Below, piece after piece: positions 18,395 through 27,988 of a stretch of 64,000 bases of DNA. The notes beneath the pieces were generated by a model. That model saw only the letters and a list, made by a program, of their open reading frames with translations, had not been told where the DNA came from and searched no databases. Position numbers and translations under genes: made by a program. The number at the start of each line of letters is the position of its first letter. Position 1 is the stretch's first letter. Location of the stretch: positions 2,586,001 to 2,650,000 of the forward strand of contig NZ_CP096972.1 in NCBI RefSeq assembly GCF_024758725.1. The letters run 5' to 3'. This stretch comes from Sphingomonas sp. SUN039. GTDB taxonomy: Bacteria; Pseudomonadota; Alphaproteobacteria; Sphingomonadales; Sphingomonadaceae.

Positions 18395-19837
18395 CTAGAG
18401 GAAGCTCGCCTGTTCGGGCGCGGTCCGGGCTGCTCTCGCCGCAGGCCGGGGACCGCCGCCATCGACATGGACATCGATCCGCCCGTCGGCAAAGACCAGC
18501 GCCAGCGCCCCTTCCCGGCGTGCGACTCCGGTCGTCGTGACCGAAGCGCCGGTGCGGTTTTCCACCCGGGCATAGCCGCGTTTGAGGACGGCATCGGGGT
18601 TGAGCGAATCGGCGATCCGCCACAGCCGGTCGATGCGGTCGCGCGCGTCGGCGAGCGGGCGGGCGACAAGGCGAGGATCGAGACGGACGGCCCGGAGTTG
18701 TGCGCCCGACTTCGCGAGCCGCGCGGCAAGCAACGGCGGGCGCAGCGCACCCGAGGCATGGGCGAGGTCGCCGCGCGCGTCGGCCAGCGATTTGGCGAGA
18801 CCCCGCCTGAGCCGCTCGCCGAGGTCGTCGGTGCGCTGGCGCTGGCTCGCAAGCAGGGTCTCGGCGTCGGGCATCCGTACCGCAACCGCCGCCAGCCGCT
18901 CGCCGCCGCGCTCGCGGTAACGGTGAACGATGCGGAGGCTTCGCGTGGCGAGCGCCTCGACATTGGCCAGCAATTCGCGCCGCACCGGCACAGCCATTTC
19001 GGCGGCCGCTGTCGGCGTTGGCGCGCGGACATCGGCAGCAAAGTCGCACAATGTGGTATCGGTCTCGTGCCCGACCGCCGAGATGACGGGAATGGTGCAG
19101 GCCGCAACAGCGCGCACCACCGCCTCGTCGTTGAAGCTCCATAAATCCTCGACCGATCCGCCGCCGCGCGCAACGATGACCAGATCGGGACGCGGCGCCG
19201 GGCCGCCCGCCATATCCGAAAATCCGCGCACAGCGCGGGCGACCTGTTCGGCGGCACCGTTACCTTGCACCAAGACCGGCCAGACGACGACCTGCACCGG
19301 GAACCGGTCGGCCAGCCGATGCAGGATGTCACGGATCACCGCGCCGGTCGGCGAGGTAACGACACCGATCACGCGCGGTAGATAGGGCAAGGGTCGTTTG
19401 CGGTTTGCATCGAACAGCCCCTCTCCCGCCAGCTTTGCTTTGAGCTTTTCGAGCAGCGCCAGCATCGCGCCTTCGCCGGCCAGCTCCATCCGGTCGATAA
19501 TGATCTGGTATTTGGAACGCCCCGGGTAGGTGGTCAGCTTGCCGGTCGCGACGACCTCGACCCCGTCGGCCGGCGCGAACGCCAGCCGCGCGGCGGACAT
19601 TTTCCACATCACGCCGTCGAGCGCCGCGCCATCGTCCTTCAGCGCCATATAGCAATGGCCCGACGCCACCCGCTTCCACCCCGAGATCTCGCCACGGACC
19701 CGCACATGGCCGAAGCCGTCCTCGACATGGCGTTTCAGCCTTCCGGACAATTCGGTCACGCTGAACGGCGCGGAATTGTCGCCGGGGCCGCTGTCGGCTA
19801 GCAGCGCGCTGTTTTCCAATTCTTGGGGGTCGGGCAT
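18395..19837 (-). CDS. xseA: Exodeoxyribonuclease VII large subunit
   Basis: 480 residues. The N-terminal OB fold ([27 protein letters not shown] is the family start, in part) is followed by the catalytic domain with [27 protein letters not shown] and [14 protein letters not shown]. With XseB it degrades single-stranded DNA to oligonucleotides. xseB is not in this window. The ATG at 19837 has AGGA upstream, and its codon overlaps the purD start in the tetranucleotide CATG; a start at 19843 is also possible. First gene of an operon with DUF2093 and the M23 lipoprotein. Confidence 0.95.
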   Translation of the reverse strand: MPDPQELENSALLADSGPGDNSAPFSVTELSGRLKRHVEDGFGHVRVRGEISGWKRVASGHCYMALKDDGAALDGVMWKMSAARLAFAPADGVEVVATGKLTTYPGRSKYQIIIDRMELAGEGAMLALLEKLKAKLAGEGLFDANRKRPLPYLPRVIGVVTSPTGAVIRDILHRLADRFPVQVVVWPVLVQGNGAAEQVARAVRGFSDMAGGPAPRPDLVIVARGGGSVEDLWSFNDEAVVRAVAACTIPVISAVGHETDTTLCDFAADVRAPTPTAAAEMAVPVRRELLANVEALATRSLRIVHRYRERGGERLAAVAVRMPDAETLLASQRQRTDDLGERLRRGLAKSLADARGDLAHASGALRPPLLAARLAKSGAQLRAVRLDPRLVARPLADARDRIDRLWRIADSLNPDAVLKRGYARVENRTGASVTTTGVARREGALALVFADGRIDVHVDGGGPRPAARAARTAPEQASFL

Positions 19838-21110
19838 GAACATCCTGCTGCTGGGCGGGGGCGGACGCGAACATGCGCTGGCGTGGAAGCTGGCGCAATC
19901 GGCGACTTGCGATACGCTCTATGCCGCGCCCGGCAACCCCGGCATCGCGCAGCACGCCGAACTGGTTGCGCTCGACCCGACCGATCACGGGGCCGTCATC
20001 GGCTTCTGCCGCAGTCACCTCATCGGACTCGTCGTCGTCGGCCCCGAAGCCCCGCTGGTCGACGGGATCGCCGACAGCCTGAACATGGCAGGCATCCCCT
20101 GCTTCGGTCCGAGCTGCGCGGCGGCAAAGCTGGAGGGTTCGAAGGGATTTACCAAGGATTTGTGCGCGGCGGCGAAGATTCCGACCGCGGCCTACGTACG
20201 CTACCACGACAAGGAAGCCGCGCGCGCAGGGCTTGCCGGATTCGGCTTGCCGGTCGTCATCAAGGCTGACGGGCTGGCCGCCGGCAAAGGCGTGGTGATC
20301 GCCGACACGACCGCCGAAGCCGAAGCCGCGCTCGACGACATGTTCGGCGGCAGCTTCGGCGTGGCGGGCGAGGCCGTTGTGATCGAGGAGTTTCTGACCG
20401 GCGAGGAAGTCAGCCTGTTTGCCATTACCGACGGCACGACCGTTATCCCCTTCGGTACGGCGCAGGACCACAAGCGCATCGGCGAAGGCGACACCGGTCC
20501 CAATACGGGAGGGATGGGCGCCTATAGCCCGGCAACGGTGCTGACCCCCGAGCTCGAAGCCCGGGCGATGGACGAAATCGTGCGGCCTACGGTGGCGGCA
20601 ATGGCCGCGCGCGGCACCCCCTTTGTGGGCGTGCTCTTTGCCGGGCTGATGTTGACGGACAAAGGGCCGCAACTGATCGAGTACAACGCCCGCTTCGGCG
20701 ACCCCGAAACACAAGTATTGCTTCCCCGTTTCACCGGCGATCTTGCCGCCCTGATGCTGGCCGCCGCGACGGGAAAACTGGACGATGTCAGTTCGCTAAC
20801 ATTCGACTCCAACGTAGCGCTTACCGTTGTTCTTGCCGCGCGCGGATATCCTGCAGCTCCGTCATTGGGCGGATCTGTCCTTGGCAGGCTGAGCCCAACC
20901 GATGGCACGCTGGTTTTTATGGCAGGTGTTCGGGCGACAACAGAAGGCCTGGTCGCATCCGGGGGGCGCGTCCTGGCGGCCACCGGTACTGGCACATCGC
21001 TGAGGGCGGCGCGCGACAACGCTTATGCAGCACTTGCGGAAATCGATTTCATCGACGGCTATTGGCGGACCGATATTGGTTGGCGCGAGCTGGACCGCCA
21101 ACAATTGTAA
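19836..21110 (+). CDS. purD: Phosphoribosylamine-glycine ligase (GAR synthetase)
   Basis: 424 residues. The N-terminal nucleotide-binding fold starts [18 protein letters not shown]. The ATP-grasp core has [12 protein letters not shown] and [20 protein letters not shown], and [11 protein letters not shown]-type residues appear as [12 protein letters not shown]. It makes GAR in purine synthesis. The start has GGGGG upstream, inside the first codons of xseA. The last 350 bp are a little less GC-rich than the rest. No operon partner is seen downstream: the next gene starts 101 bp later after an AT-rich gap. Confidence 0.97.
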   Translation: MNILLLGGGGREHALAWKLAQSATCDTLYAAPGNPGIAQHAELVALDPTDHGAVIGFCRSHLIGLVVVGPEAPLVDGIADSLNMAGIPCFGPSCAAAKLEGSKGFTKDLCAAAKIPTAAYVRYHDKEAARAGLAGFGLPVVIKADGLAAGKGVVIADTTAEAEAALDDMFGGSFGVAGEAVVIEEFLTGEEVSLFAITDGTTVIPFGTAQDHKRIGEGDTGPNTGGMGAYSPATVLTPELEARAMDEIVRPTVAAMAARGTPFVGVLFAGLMLTDKGPQLIEYNARFGDPETQVLLPRFTGDLAALMLAAATGKLDDVSSLTFDSNVALTVVLAARGYPAAPSLGGSVLGRLSPTDGTLVFMAGVRATTEGLVASGGRVLAATGTGTSLRAARDNAYAALAEIDFIDGYWRTDIGWRELDRQQL

Positions 21111-21211
21111 ATTCTTTCTGTAAGTGTCGGTCCACTTTACATCCAATACGAATAGGTTACTTAGCGCCAATTGTAACGTCGTTTGCAGCGAATGTTAAGA
21201 TTGGGGCGCAT

Positions 21212-21556
21212 GTGAACCGGCATGATATTATTAAATTGATCGCGGGCTGCTGCCTGACGGTCCTGTTCACGGCGATGGTCTTCGGCCCGATGGGTTCGGG
21301 ACGCCGTTATGTGGACCAGTTGCAACACCGCGTCCGCACAACTCTCGACGCGCGACAGCTCGACCGTGTCGAGGTCGAAGTCCAGAACGAGCCGGCTATG
21401 CGCCGCATCGTGGTGCTATCCGGCCCGCTTGCCGAACGCGACCGGCGGCTGGCCCTCGCCATCTCGCGGAATGTACCCGGTGTTGCCGATGTACGCTGGG
21501 CAGCCGACAGCGGTGCGGCTGGTGCCCCTCCGCACGGGTTTTCGGTCGGGTACTGA
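21212..21556 (+). CDS. Small membrane-anchored BON-like protein
   Basis: 114 residues, GTG start with GGGG upstream. One N-terminal membrane helix (IIKLIAGCCLTVLFTAMVFGP) is followed by a segment resembling a BON/OmpA-linker half domain (VEVEVQNEPAMRRIVVLSGPLAERDRR... VPGVADVRW, in part). Such modules often sit with OmpA-family proteins. Here the following genes are also short membrane proteins, so an envelope role is likely. Assignment by pattern only. Confidence 0.6.
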   Translation: MNRHDIIKLIAGCCLTVLFTAMVFGPMGSGRRYVDQLQHRVRTTLDARQLDRVEVEVQNEPAMRRIVVLSGPLAERDRRLALAISRNVPGVADVRWAADSGAAGAPPHGFSVGY

Positions 21557-21595
21557 CGATGTCCGGCACGACCAGCTAGTAGGGGGGGCTCCAGC

Positions 21596-21703
21596 GTGAT
21601 CTTGGACTTGTGGGTCGAAGTGTTCGGACTTGCGATGGTTGCTTACCTGCTGGGGCTGGCATCTTCGTGGCTGATCTGGAAAATGGGCGAAATGATCGAC
21701 TGA
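21596..21703 (+). CDS. 35-residue single-pass microprotein
   Basis: GTG start preceded by AGGGGGG. It encodes 35 residues with one central hydrophobic helix (LAMVAYLLGLASSWLIW) and an acidic end. It lies in a 192-bp gap between two membrane-protein genes on the same strand, so it is probably co-transcribed with them. It is too short for automated callers. Real expression is inferred from the strong ribosome binding site and the membrane-helix composition. Confidence 0.6.
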   Translation: MILDLWVEVFGLAMVAYLLGLASSWLIWKMGEMID

Positions 21704-21748
21704 GCGCGGGTCGTGCGTTCGGTTGTTTCGGGTGTTAATGGGTTTCAT

Positions 21749-22237
21749 ATGGTCGATCTGATCTCCGCCTATTGGGTCGTGTTTGCGATCGCTGCCGCAA
21801 TCGGGGCCGCGACCGGCTTCTGGATCCTGAGTTCGCGTCGCCATGTCGAGCTGCCGCGGATAGAGATCGGCCAGAAAGCAACGCAGACGCTGGCCCGGAC
21901 CCTGCAACCTTCACCGACCGGCGGTGTCGCGGGCGCTTCCTTTCCGCCGCTCCCTTTCGAGGTCCGGCTCGACCCCGATGTCCATCCCGACGATCTGTTG
22001 CAGATCAAGGGGATCGGCCCCAAGCTCGCGCGCATGCTGATCCACATGGGCATTACCCATTACGACCAGATTGCCGCGTGGTCGGCGACGGACATTGCGG
22101 CCGTCGACGAGCGGCTGGGCGACTTTGCCGGGCGGGTCGCCCGCGACAATTGGGTCGAGCAGGCCCGGCTGCTGGGTGCGGGCGATATCCCTGCCTATGA
22201 GGCCAAGTTCGGCAGACTGATCGGGGCCGCCAGTTGA
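21749..22237 (+). CDS. Membrane-anchored helix-hairpin-helix (H3TH) protein
   Basis: 162 residues. An N-terminal membrane helix (about 8-28) and a flexible linker lead to a helix-hairpin-helix domain with LLQIKGIGPKLARML, followed by GITHYDQIAAWS. This C-terminal module is the H3TH domain elsewhere attached to ribosomal protein L21 or NADH dehydrogenase subunits. DNA binding by the GIGPK hairpin is family knowledge; why it is on the membrane is unknown. Its stop overlaps the envC-like TTG start (TTGA). Confidence 0.75.
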   Translation: MVDLISAYWVVFAIAAAIGAATGFWILSSRRHVELPRIEIGQKATQTLARTLQPSPTGGVAGASFPPLPFEVRLDPDVHPDDLLQIKGIGPKLARMLIHMGITHYDQIAAWSATDIAAVDERLGDFAGRVARDNWVEQARLLGAGDIPAYEAKFGRLIGAAS

Positions 22238-23409
22238 GAATTGCCCTTGCCGTCGCTCTGTCCGCCCTGATGGCGGCTGGGGTCGTCGCGCAGGATATCG
22301 CCACCGAACGCGCCGCACTCGACCGGGCGCAACGCGCCGCCCGCAGCGCCGCCGAGCGCGCCACACGACTCGAATCGGCGGCCAGCGCCGCCAGCGACGA
22401 AGCCGCTAAAATCCGCGCTTCTGCTGCCGCCGTCGCCGCCCGCATCCAGTCCGCCGAAGCCGATATCGATACGGCGGAAGCGCGCATTGCCGTGGTCGAG
22501 CAGCTGCGCGCCGGCCAGCGCGCGCGGCTTGCGGAAAAGCAGGGGCCGACCGTTCGTCTGGTCGCCGCGTTGCAGACGATGGCACGCAAGCCGCCTGCGC
22601 TCGCTCTGGTCCAGCCGGGCTCGATCCGCGACATGGTCCATGTCCATGCCGTTTTCGCCTCGGTTTTGCCCGTCGTCCGCGCCCGCACGGCGGACTTGCG
22701 TGCCGACGTCGAACGAGGGCGGCAGCTGCGCCTTGCCGCCGATGCCGCGCTGGCCGAAGAGCGCGGCGCGCAGAACCGCCTGATCGCCCAGCGCCAGCAG
22801 CTGGCCGCGCTCGAGGCCCGTAAACGCGCCGAATCGTCGCGCTTTGCCAGCGGCGCGATGGCCGAACAGGACCGCGCCATCGCCATGGGCGAGGAAGCGC
22901 GTGACATCGGCGAATTGATGGGGCGGATCGAAGACGCCGACGCGATACGTGCGCGGCTCGAAAGCCTGCCCGGCCCGATCCTGCGTCCGGCACAACCCTC
23001 GGCGGCGCGCGCCTTGCCCAGCGATACGGCAGTCGCGAGTACAGCCATTCCGGCCTATCGCCTGCCGGTCGTCGGGCAGGTCGTTACAGGTCTGGGCGAA
23101 GTGTCCGACGCCGGGGTTCGGGCGCGCGGCCTGACCATCGCGACACGTGCCGGGGCGCAGGTTGTGGCACCCACCAGCGGGCGCATCGTTTTTGCCGGAC
23201 CGTTTCGCGGCTATGGCAATATCGTCGTCATCGACCATGGGCTGGGATGGACGACGTTGCTGACCAGCCTTGCCGCGCTCGACGTCAAGGTTGGCGACAG
23301 CGTAGATCCGGGCGCGCCCGTCGGCCGCGCCGGCCCCGACCGCCCGACGGTGACGGTCGAGCTGCGCCGTCGCGGGACACCGGTCGATATCGCGAAACTG
23401 GCGGGATAG
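22234..23409 (+). CDS. EnvC-like murein hydrolase activator
   Basis: 391 residues starting at TTG that overlaps the previous stop. A signal peptide ends GVVAQ. Residues 20-250 are a long Ala/Arg/Glu-rich coiled coil, then a C-terminal LytM-like fold (GLTIATRAGAQVVAPTSGRIVFAGPF, in part). The zinc residues are lost: the HxxxD site reads ARGLTIA and the HxH site reads VTVELRR. That is the hallmark of EnvC-type proteins, which activate amidases during division rather than cut murein. It precedes ctpA by 54 bp, a common arrangement in alphaproteobacteria. Confidence 0.88.
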   Translation: MRIALAVALSALMAAGVVAQDIATERAALDRAQRAARSAAERATRLESAASAASDEAAKIRASAAAVAARIQSAEADIDTAEARIAVVEQLRAGQRARLAEKQGPTVRLVAALQTMARKPPALALVQPGSIRDMVHVHAVFASVLPVVRARTADLRADVERGRQLRLAADAALAEERGAQNRLIAQRQQLAALEARKRAESSRFASGAMAEQDRAIAMGEEARDIGELMGRIEDADAIRARLESLPGPILRPAQPSAARALPSDTAVASTAIPAYRLPVVGQVVTGLGEVSDAGVRARGLTIATRAGAQVVAPTSGRIVFAGPFRGYGNIVVIDHGLGWTTLLTSLAALDVKVGDSVDPGAPVGRAGPDRPTVTVELRRRGTPVDIAKLAG

Positions 23410-23463
23410 CTTTACGCAGCCCCGCGACACGCTATCTTGGGCGCAACTTCCCAAGGACAATCC

Positions 23464-24792
23464 ATGCCCCGTTTCCCCCTTCGCGCGCTGATCTCGGTTT
23501 CCGCGCTTGCTCTCATCCCGGCCACCACGGCGACCTTCGCAGCGGTCGATAACTCGACCTATAAGGAACTCGACGCTTTTATGGCGGTGTTCGAGCGGGT
23601 GCGCGCAGACTATGTCGACAAGACCGACGACAAGAAGCTGATCAAGGGCGCGATCGACGGGATGCTAGCGAGCCTCGACCCGCATTCGGGCTATCTCGAC
23701 ACGCGCGATTTCGCGCAGATGCGGACGCAGACCGACGGCAATTACGGGGGTCTCGGCCTGACCGTCACCATGGAGGACGGCGCGGTCAAGGTGGTGACGC
23801 CGACCGAGGATACCCCCGCGTACAAGGCGGGGATCAAGGCGGGCGATTTCATCACGCACCTGAACGGCAATCTGATCTTCGGCGGCACACTGGACGAGGC
23901 GGTCGAGCAGATGCGCGGCAAGCCCGGCACGCAGATCAAGCTGACGGTGGTCCGCAGCGGTCGCGACAAGCCGTTCGACGTGACGCTGACCCGCGAAGTC
24001 ATCGAGCTGAAGCCGGTGAAATGGGAAGTGAAGGGTCAGGTCGGCTATATCAACATCAACGCCTTTTCGAAGAACACCGGCATGGGCGTGCGCGCCGCGC
24101 TGATGGGCATCGACAAGGCGCTGGGGCATCAGCCGCTCGGCTATGTCGTCGATCTGCGCTCGAACCCCGGCGGGTTGCTCGACGAGGCGATTTCGGTGAG
24201 CGACCAGTTCCTCGAACGCGGCGAGATCGTGTCGCAACGCGGCCGCGCGAAGGGCGATATCGAACGCTATTTTGCCAAGCCCGGCGACGCGGCACACGGC
24301 CTGCCGGTGGTGGTGCTGGTCGATAGCGGCTCGGCCTCGGCGGCGGAAATCGTCGCGGGTGCCTTGCAGGACAACCACCGCGGCCTCGTTATGGGCGAGC
24401 GCAGTTTCGGCAAGGGGTCGGTGCAGACGCTGATCCCGCTCGACGACACGACGGCGCTGCGGCTGACCACTGCGCGTTACTACACCCCGTCGGGCCGCAG
24501 CGTGCAGGAAGGCGGGATCGAGCCCGACATCAAGGTGCCGCAACTGTCCGACGCCGATTACAAGACGCGGCCGCGCTTCCGCGAAGCCGATCTGCGCCGC
24601 CACCTGATCAACGAGGCCAAGGTCGACAATTCGGTGCTCGAGGACGACAGCAAGCCCGACCCGCGCTTTGCGATGACGGCGGAGCAGTTGAAGGCCAAGG
24701 GCATCAGCGACTTCCAGCTCGACTATGCGCTGAAGTCGATCGCGCGGCTGGCGAGCCTGCCCGCTCCCACCAAGGTGGCGGCGCGCCGGTGA
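23464..24792 (+). CDS. ctpA: Carboxyl-terminal processing protease (S41)
   Basis: 442 residues with a signal peptide. The PDZ domain runs about 80-170 (GGLGLTVTMEDGAVKVV) and the S41 domain follows. The Ser/Lys dyad is visible as DSGSASAAEIVAGAL (Ser) and SFGKGSVQT (Lys). It cleaves C-termini of periplasmic proteins, and in relatives it trims murein hydrolases, which fits the upstream EnvC. The start at 23464 has AAGGA. Its stop overlaps the dsbB GTG start in GTGA. Confidence 0.95.
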   Translation: MPRFPLRALISVSALALIPATTATFAAVDNSTYKELDAFMAVFERVRADYVDKTDDKKLIKGAIDGMLASLDPHSGYLDTRDFAQMRTQTDGNYGGLGLTVTMEDGAVKVVTPTEDTPAYKAGIKAGDFITHLNGNLIFGGTLDEAVEQMRGKPGTQIKLTVVRSGRDKPFDVTLTREVIELKPVKWEVKGQVGYININAFSKNTGMGVRAALMGIDKALGHQPLGYVVDLRSNPGGLLDEAISVSDQFLERGEIVSQRGRAKGDIERYFAKPGDAAHGLPVVVLVDSGSASAAEIVAGALQDNHRGLVMGERSFGKGSVQTLIPLDDTTALRLTTARYYTPSGRSVQEGGIEPDIKVPQLSDADYKTRPRFREADLRRHLINEAKVDNSVLEDDSKPDPRFAMTAEQLKAKGISDFQLDYALKSIARLASLPAPTKVAARR

Positions 24793-25244
24793 CGTCGCTT
24801 GCCCGTGCCAATATTCTCGCGCTTGCCGTCCCCGCGCTGTTGATGGCGGGGGCGCTGGGGTCGCAGTACCTCGGCGGACTCTACCCGTGCGAGATGTGCC
24901 ACTGGCAGCGCTGGCCGCATTATGCTGCGATTGCGCTGGCGCTGCTCGGCTTTGCGACCAAGCCCCCGGCGCGGAACGTGGCTGTTGCGCTCGCCGCATT
25001 GGCCATCCTGACCTCGGGCGCCACCGGCGTGTTCCACGCCGGGGTCGAATACCACTGGTGGGCGGGGCCGCCATGCTCGTCGACGGCAGCGGGGGCGAGC
25101 CTCGACGATATCATGCGCGCGCCGCTGATCCGCTGCGACATGCCGCAATGGACGCTGGGGCCCATATCGCTCGCCGGGTTCAACGCGATCTTTTCGATAT
25201 TGGGCGGCCTGGCGGTGCTGGCAATGGTCAGGAAAGCGCGATGA
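24789..25244 (+). CDS. dsbB: Disulfide bond formation protein B family
   Basis: 151 residues, four membrane helices. The first cysteine pair is CEMC at about 34-37 and the second pair lies in the loop PPCSS...IRCDMPQW. DsbB reoxidises DsbA with quinone. GTG start coupled to ctpA; the stop overlaps the coq7 ATG (ATGA). No dsbA is in the window. Compact length matches the short alphaproteobacterial DsbB branch. Confidence 0.9.
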   Translation: MTSLARANILALAVPALLMAGALGSQYLGGLYPCEMCHWQRWPHYAAIALALLGFATKPPARNVAVALAALAILTSGATGVFHAGVEYHWWAGPPCSSTAAGASLDDIMRAPLIRCDMPQWTLGPISLAGFNAIFSILGGLAVLAMVRKAR

Positions 25245-25753
25245 ATCCCGATACCGAATCGATGATCCGCGTCGACCAGGCGGGCGAATATGGCGCGACG
25301 CGCATCTATGCCGGGCAGCTGGCGATCATGGGGACGCGCACCCCCGCCGCGCGTGCGATTGCCGCAATGGCGAGCCAGGAGGAGCGCCACCGCAAGCATT
25401 TCGACGCGATGATCGCCCGGCGCGGCGTGCGACCGACCCTGCTCCAGCCGTTCTGGAACATCGCGGGCTATGGGCTGGGCATGGCGACCGCGCTGATCGG
25501 GCCGGAGGCGGCGATGGCGTGTACGGCGGCAATCGAGACCGAGATCGACAATCATTACGGCGAACAGCTGGAGGCGCTGGGCGACAGTGACCCCGAATTG
25601 TCGGAGGCCATCGCCGATTTCCGCGCCGACGAAGTCGAGCACAAGGCGACGGCGATGGCGGCAGGGGCCGAGCGCGCGCCCGCCTATCCGCTGATGACCG
25701 CCGCGATCCGGCTCGGCTGCCGTGTCGCGATTGCGGCATCGAAACGCATCTGA
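25241..25753 (+). CDS. coq7: Demethoxyubiquinone hydroxylase
   Basis: 170 residues. The diiron ligands are seen in the order expected for Coq7: RVDQAGEYGA (Glu), SQEERHRKHF (ExxH), ETEIDNHY (Glu), DEVEHKATA (ExxH). It adds the last hydroxyl in ubiquinone synthesis, before the final methylation. The start overlaps the dsbB stop. The coupling of a quinone biosynthesis gene to quinone-using DsbB is notable. ubiA is 17 kb away at 43117. Confidence 0.95.
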   Translation: MNPDTESMIRVDQAGEYGATRIYAGQLAIMGTRTPAARAIAAMASQEERHRKHFDAMIARRGVRPTLLQPFWNIAGYGLGMATALIGPEAAMACTAAIETEIDNHYGEQLEALGDSDPELSEAIADFRADEVEHKATAMAAGAERAPAYPLMTAAIRLGCRVAIAASKRI

Positions 25754-25817
25754 GTCTGGTCAAGCGCGACCAAATCGGCAATCGTGCGTTCATGCGTGCC
25801 GTGAGAGAAAGGTTCCC

Positions 25818-26222
25818 ATGAAAAAGCTGTTCGCAATCGCCCTGGGCATCTCCACCCTCGCTGCGCCGATGCTCGGCACCCCGGCGCTGGCGCAACAGAC
25901 TGACCGGGTGCTGGTGCTGTACGGCAACGACAAATGCCCGACCAATGCGAGCGGCGAGCAGATCGTCGTGTGCACGCGGCGGCCCGAGGGCGAACGCTAT
26001 CGCATCCCCAAGGAGCTGCGGACGCCCATCCTGATCACACCCGAAAACCAGAGCTGGGCCGCCAAGGCGAACGACACACTGAACGCCGGGTCGGCGACCG
26101 GCACGGGGAGTTGTTCGGCCGTCGGCGCAGGCGGCTGGACCGGCTGCTGGGCGCAACAGATGCGCGACGCGAAACGCCAGCGACAGCAAGACGCGGTGGA
26201 GAGCAGCGCGCCGAACCGGTAA
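25818..26222 (+). CDS. Secreted protein of unknown function
   Basis: 134 residues, signal peptide ending PALAQ. The mature part has NDKCPTNASGEQIVVCTRRPEGERYRIP... in part, a two-cysteine pattern I associate with short secreted sphingomonad proteins, then a Gly/Ser-rich stretch and a charged tail. No enzymatic motif. The start at 25818 has AGAAAGG upstream. Ends the run of same-strand genes that starts at purD. Confidence 0.72.
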   Translation: MKKLFAIALGISTLAAPMLGTPALAQQTDRVLVLYGNDKCPTNASGEQIVVCTRRPEGERYRIPKELRTPILITPENQSWAAKANDTLNAGSATGTGSCSAVGAGGWTGCWAQQMRDAKRQRQQDAVESSAPNR

Positions 26223-26621
26223 GGCTGCGCGGCATGCGGGTCGTGCCGGAATGGCGGAAATCCGCCAAAGGTCACAAAGGTCACACCTGAAACGTGTTGT
26301 CCGCGACGATCGCCCGTGCCGCGAACTTGTAATTTTCAACGCCGACGAGCGAACCCGTGTACGCCAATTGCGAAGCTGCGCCTTAGCGGCAGCGAAAGTC
26401 GACGCGACAAAGAGCCAGGCATGTCTGCCAAAGAGCAGGCCGCGACTCGCGGATGACAGATGATCGGCGTGTAGGACAGTGGTTTCGGGCGATCCAAATT
26501 CTCCCAGCGGCGCGGCAAGGTAGAATCTTTATTAGACGGCCGACGAGCGTCGGTGGACGACCGTAGTGCTGTGGAGTCCGGAACGTCGGCTTTCGAAATG
26601 AACGAGGCGAAAGCCATTCAT
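26223..26621. other. 399-bp gap with no convincing gene
   Basis: I see no coding region with a ribosome binding site and protein-like composition. It contains a palindrome GGCGGAAATCCGCC at 26253-26266, directly followed by a tandem CAAAGGTCA repeat at 26266-26283, then degenerate mixed-composition sequence with scattered short hairpins. It marks the edge of a less GC-rich accessory patch. Confidence 0.55.
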
Positions 26622-27503
26622 TCAAACGCTGATTTGACCTTCCATTACGGAGACGCACGAGCCGCCCAGCGTTGCCACGATGCCTTGTGCGGAGCGGCGT
26701 GCCTCGACGTGCAACAGGCTTGGCCGCCCCATTTCGACGCCTTGGTGAATCTCGAATTGTGCAGAATCGACCCCAGGTTCGAATGACAGCAGCAGGCAGG
26801 CAAGAGGAGCATTCGCGCTACCTGTCGCCGGGTCTTCCCAAGTCCCTGAAAGTGGTGCGAACATCCTCGCGCGAATGGTGCGCCCATCCTTGGAATAAAC
26901 ATGGACGGCGAAACGGCCTCCCATTTGGGGATGACTGGAACGAGCAGCGCGGAAAGCATCGAGATCGGGGGCGCAGCGCCCAAGAGCGTCGCGAGATATT
27001 TCCGCAATCACGAACGAGTTGCCGTTTGATGCAATGGTCGGCGAGTGCGTTGAGGTCACGATGTCGGTAAGATCGAGACCCAACACCTTGGCGATGACAT
27101 CAGGTGCAACCGTCCCTGCAACGCTAAGCGGCTGCGGGGCGGCAATCGTAGCAGCAAGGGGAGCACCATCGTCGTCTCGGTCGATCCTGACACGAACGAG
27201 TCCGGCGGGAACTTCGAAAACAGCGTCGATCAGCTCTGGTTGCATGCCCGCGAGAACGAAGGCAGTGCCGACCATCGGATGCCCAGCGAACGGCATTTCA
27301 GCCGTGCGGTTGAAGATGCGGACTCGCGCCGTGTTCGCGGGATCGACGGGAGGCAGAACAAACGTCGTTTCGCTCAAATTGAACTCGGCCGAGACCGCCT
27401 GCATTACGGTTTGATCCAACCCTTCTGCATCCATAACCACGGCCAGAGGATTTCCGCCAAAACGTTGGTTCGTAAAGACATCGACGGTGTAGAACTTAGG
27501 CAT
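26622..27503 (-). CDS. PhzF-family isomerase-like protein
   Basis: 293 residues. PhzF/YddE family proteins have two mirrored halves of diaminopimelate-epimerase fold. The visible marks are NPLAVV (about 19-24), SETTFVL with the conserved Glu at 45, FAGHPMVG, and GTWEDPATGSAN in the second half. The substrate is unknown; no phenazine genes are nearby. Composition is somewhat less GC-rich than the surrounding core genes, and it is followed by a toxin-antitoxin pair, so local acquisition is possible. Confidence 0.9.
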   Translation of the reverse strand: MPKFYTVDVFTNQRFGGNPLAVVMDAEGLDQTVMQAVSAEFNLSETTFVLPPVDPANTARVRIFNRTAEMPFAGHPMVGTAFVLAGMQPELIDAVFEVPAGLVRVRIDRDDDGAPLAATIAAPQPLSVAGTVAPDVIAKVLGLDLTDIVTSTHSPTIASNGNSFVIAEISRDALGRCAPDLDAFRAARSSHPQMGGRFAVHVYSKDGRTIRARMFAPLSGTWEDPATGSANAPLACLLLSFEPGVDSAQFEIHQGVEMGRPSLLHVEARRSAQGIVATLGGSCVSVMEGQISV

Positions 27504-27574
27504 TCGATGCTGTTGCCATGAATGGCAGCTCTTGGGCAGGGCAATCTTGGTGTCGAACGACCGAAAACTTGTCG

Positions 27575-27988
27575 CTACCCGTCAGTCCGACTTGCCGGAT
27601 GTACCGCCGCATCGGTGCTCGTGAAATCCCTGCCGGTAAACAGGATCGGCAGCTCGCGATCCTTGGCGACGGCGTAGACCATCAGGTCGAGCAGGTTGAG
27701 CTGCCCGCCGGTACCGTTACCCTTGCCATATGCGCCGTGGGCGCGCGCAGCGATGGCGGCATGGGTGCGATCATAGGGGATGACTTCAAGTCCGGCCTCT
27801 TCGAGCTTGCCGAGCAGATCGCTCGCAATATCGTCGAAGCCTGCACCGCGCAGGGCCGCGACGCGCTGAAATTCGGTTTGTGCCGGTGCGGGAAGCAGGC
27901 CGCGCTCACTCAATAACGCATCGAGCAGCGCATCTGCGCCGCGCTCGTCGAACACTATTGCCGCAAGTGCCGACGTGTCGACGATCAC
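27575..27988 (-). CDS. vapC: VapC-type PIN-domain toxin
   Basis: 137 residues, GTG start overlapping the antitoxin stop (GTGA). The PIN nuclease acids are seen at the N-terminus (VDTSALAAIVF), at TEF (about 38-40), and in the C-terminal block LNLLDLMVYAVAKDRELPIL followed by GRDF. Such toxins cut tRNA or rRNA and are silenced by the paired VapB. All expected acidic residues are present, so it should be active. Confidence 0.88.
   Translation of the reverse strand: MIVDTSALAAIVFDERGADALLDALLSERGLLPAPAQTEFQRVAALRGAGFDDIASDLLGKLEEAGLEVIPYDRTHAAIAARAHGAYGKGNGTGGQLNLLDLMVYAVAKDRELPILFTGRDFTSTDAAVHPASRTDG

Noticed and set aside
26251-26617. Short open frames in the 399-bp gap
   Set aside because: No ribosome binding sites, no hydrophobic or domain-like pattern, and mutually overlapping on both strands.
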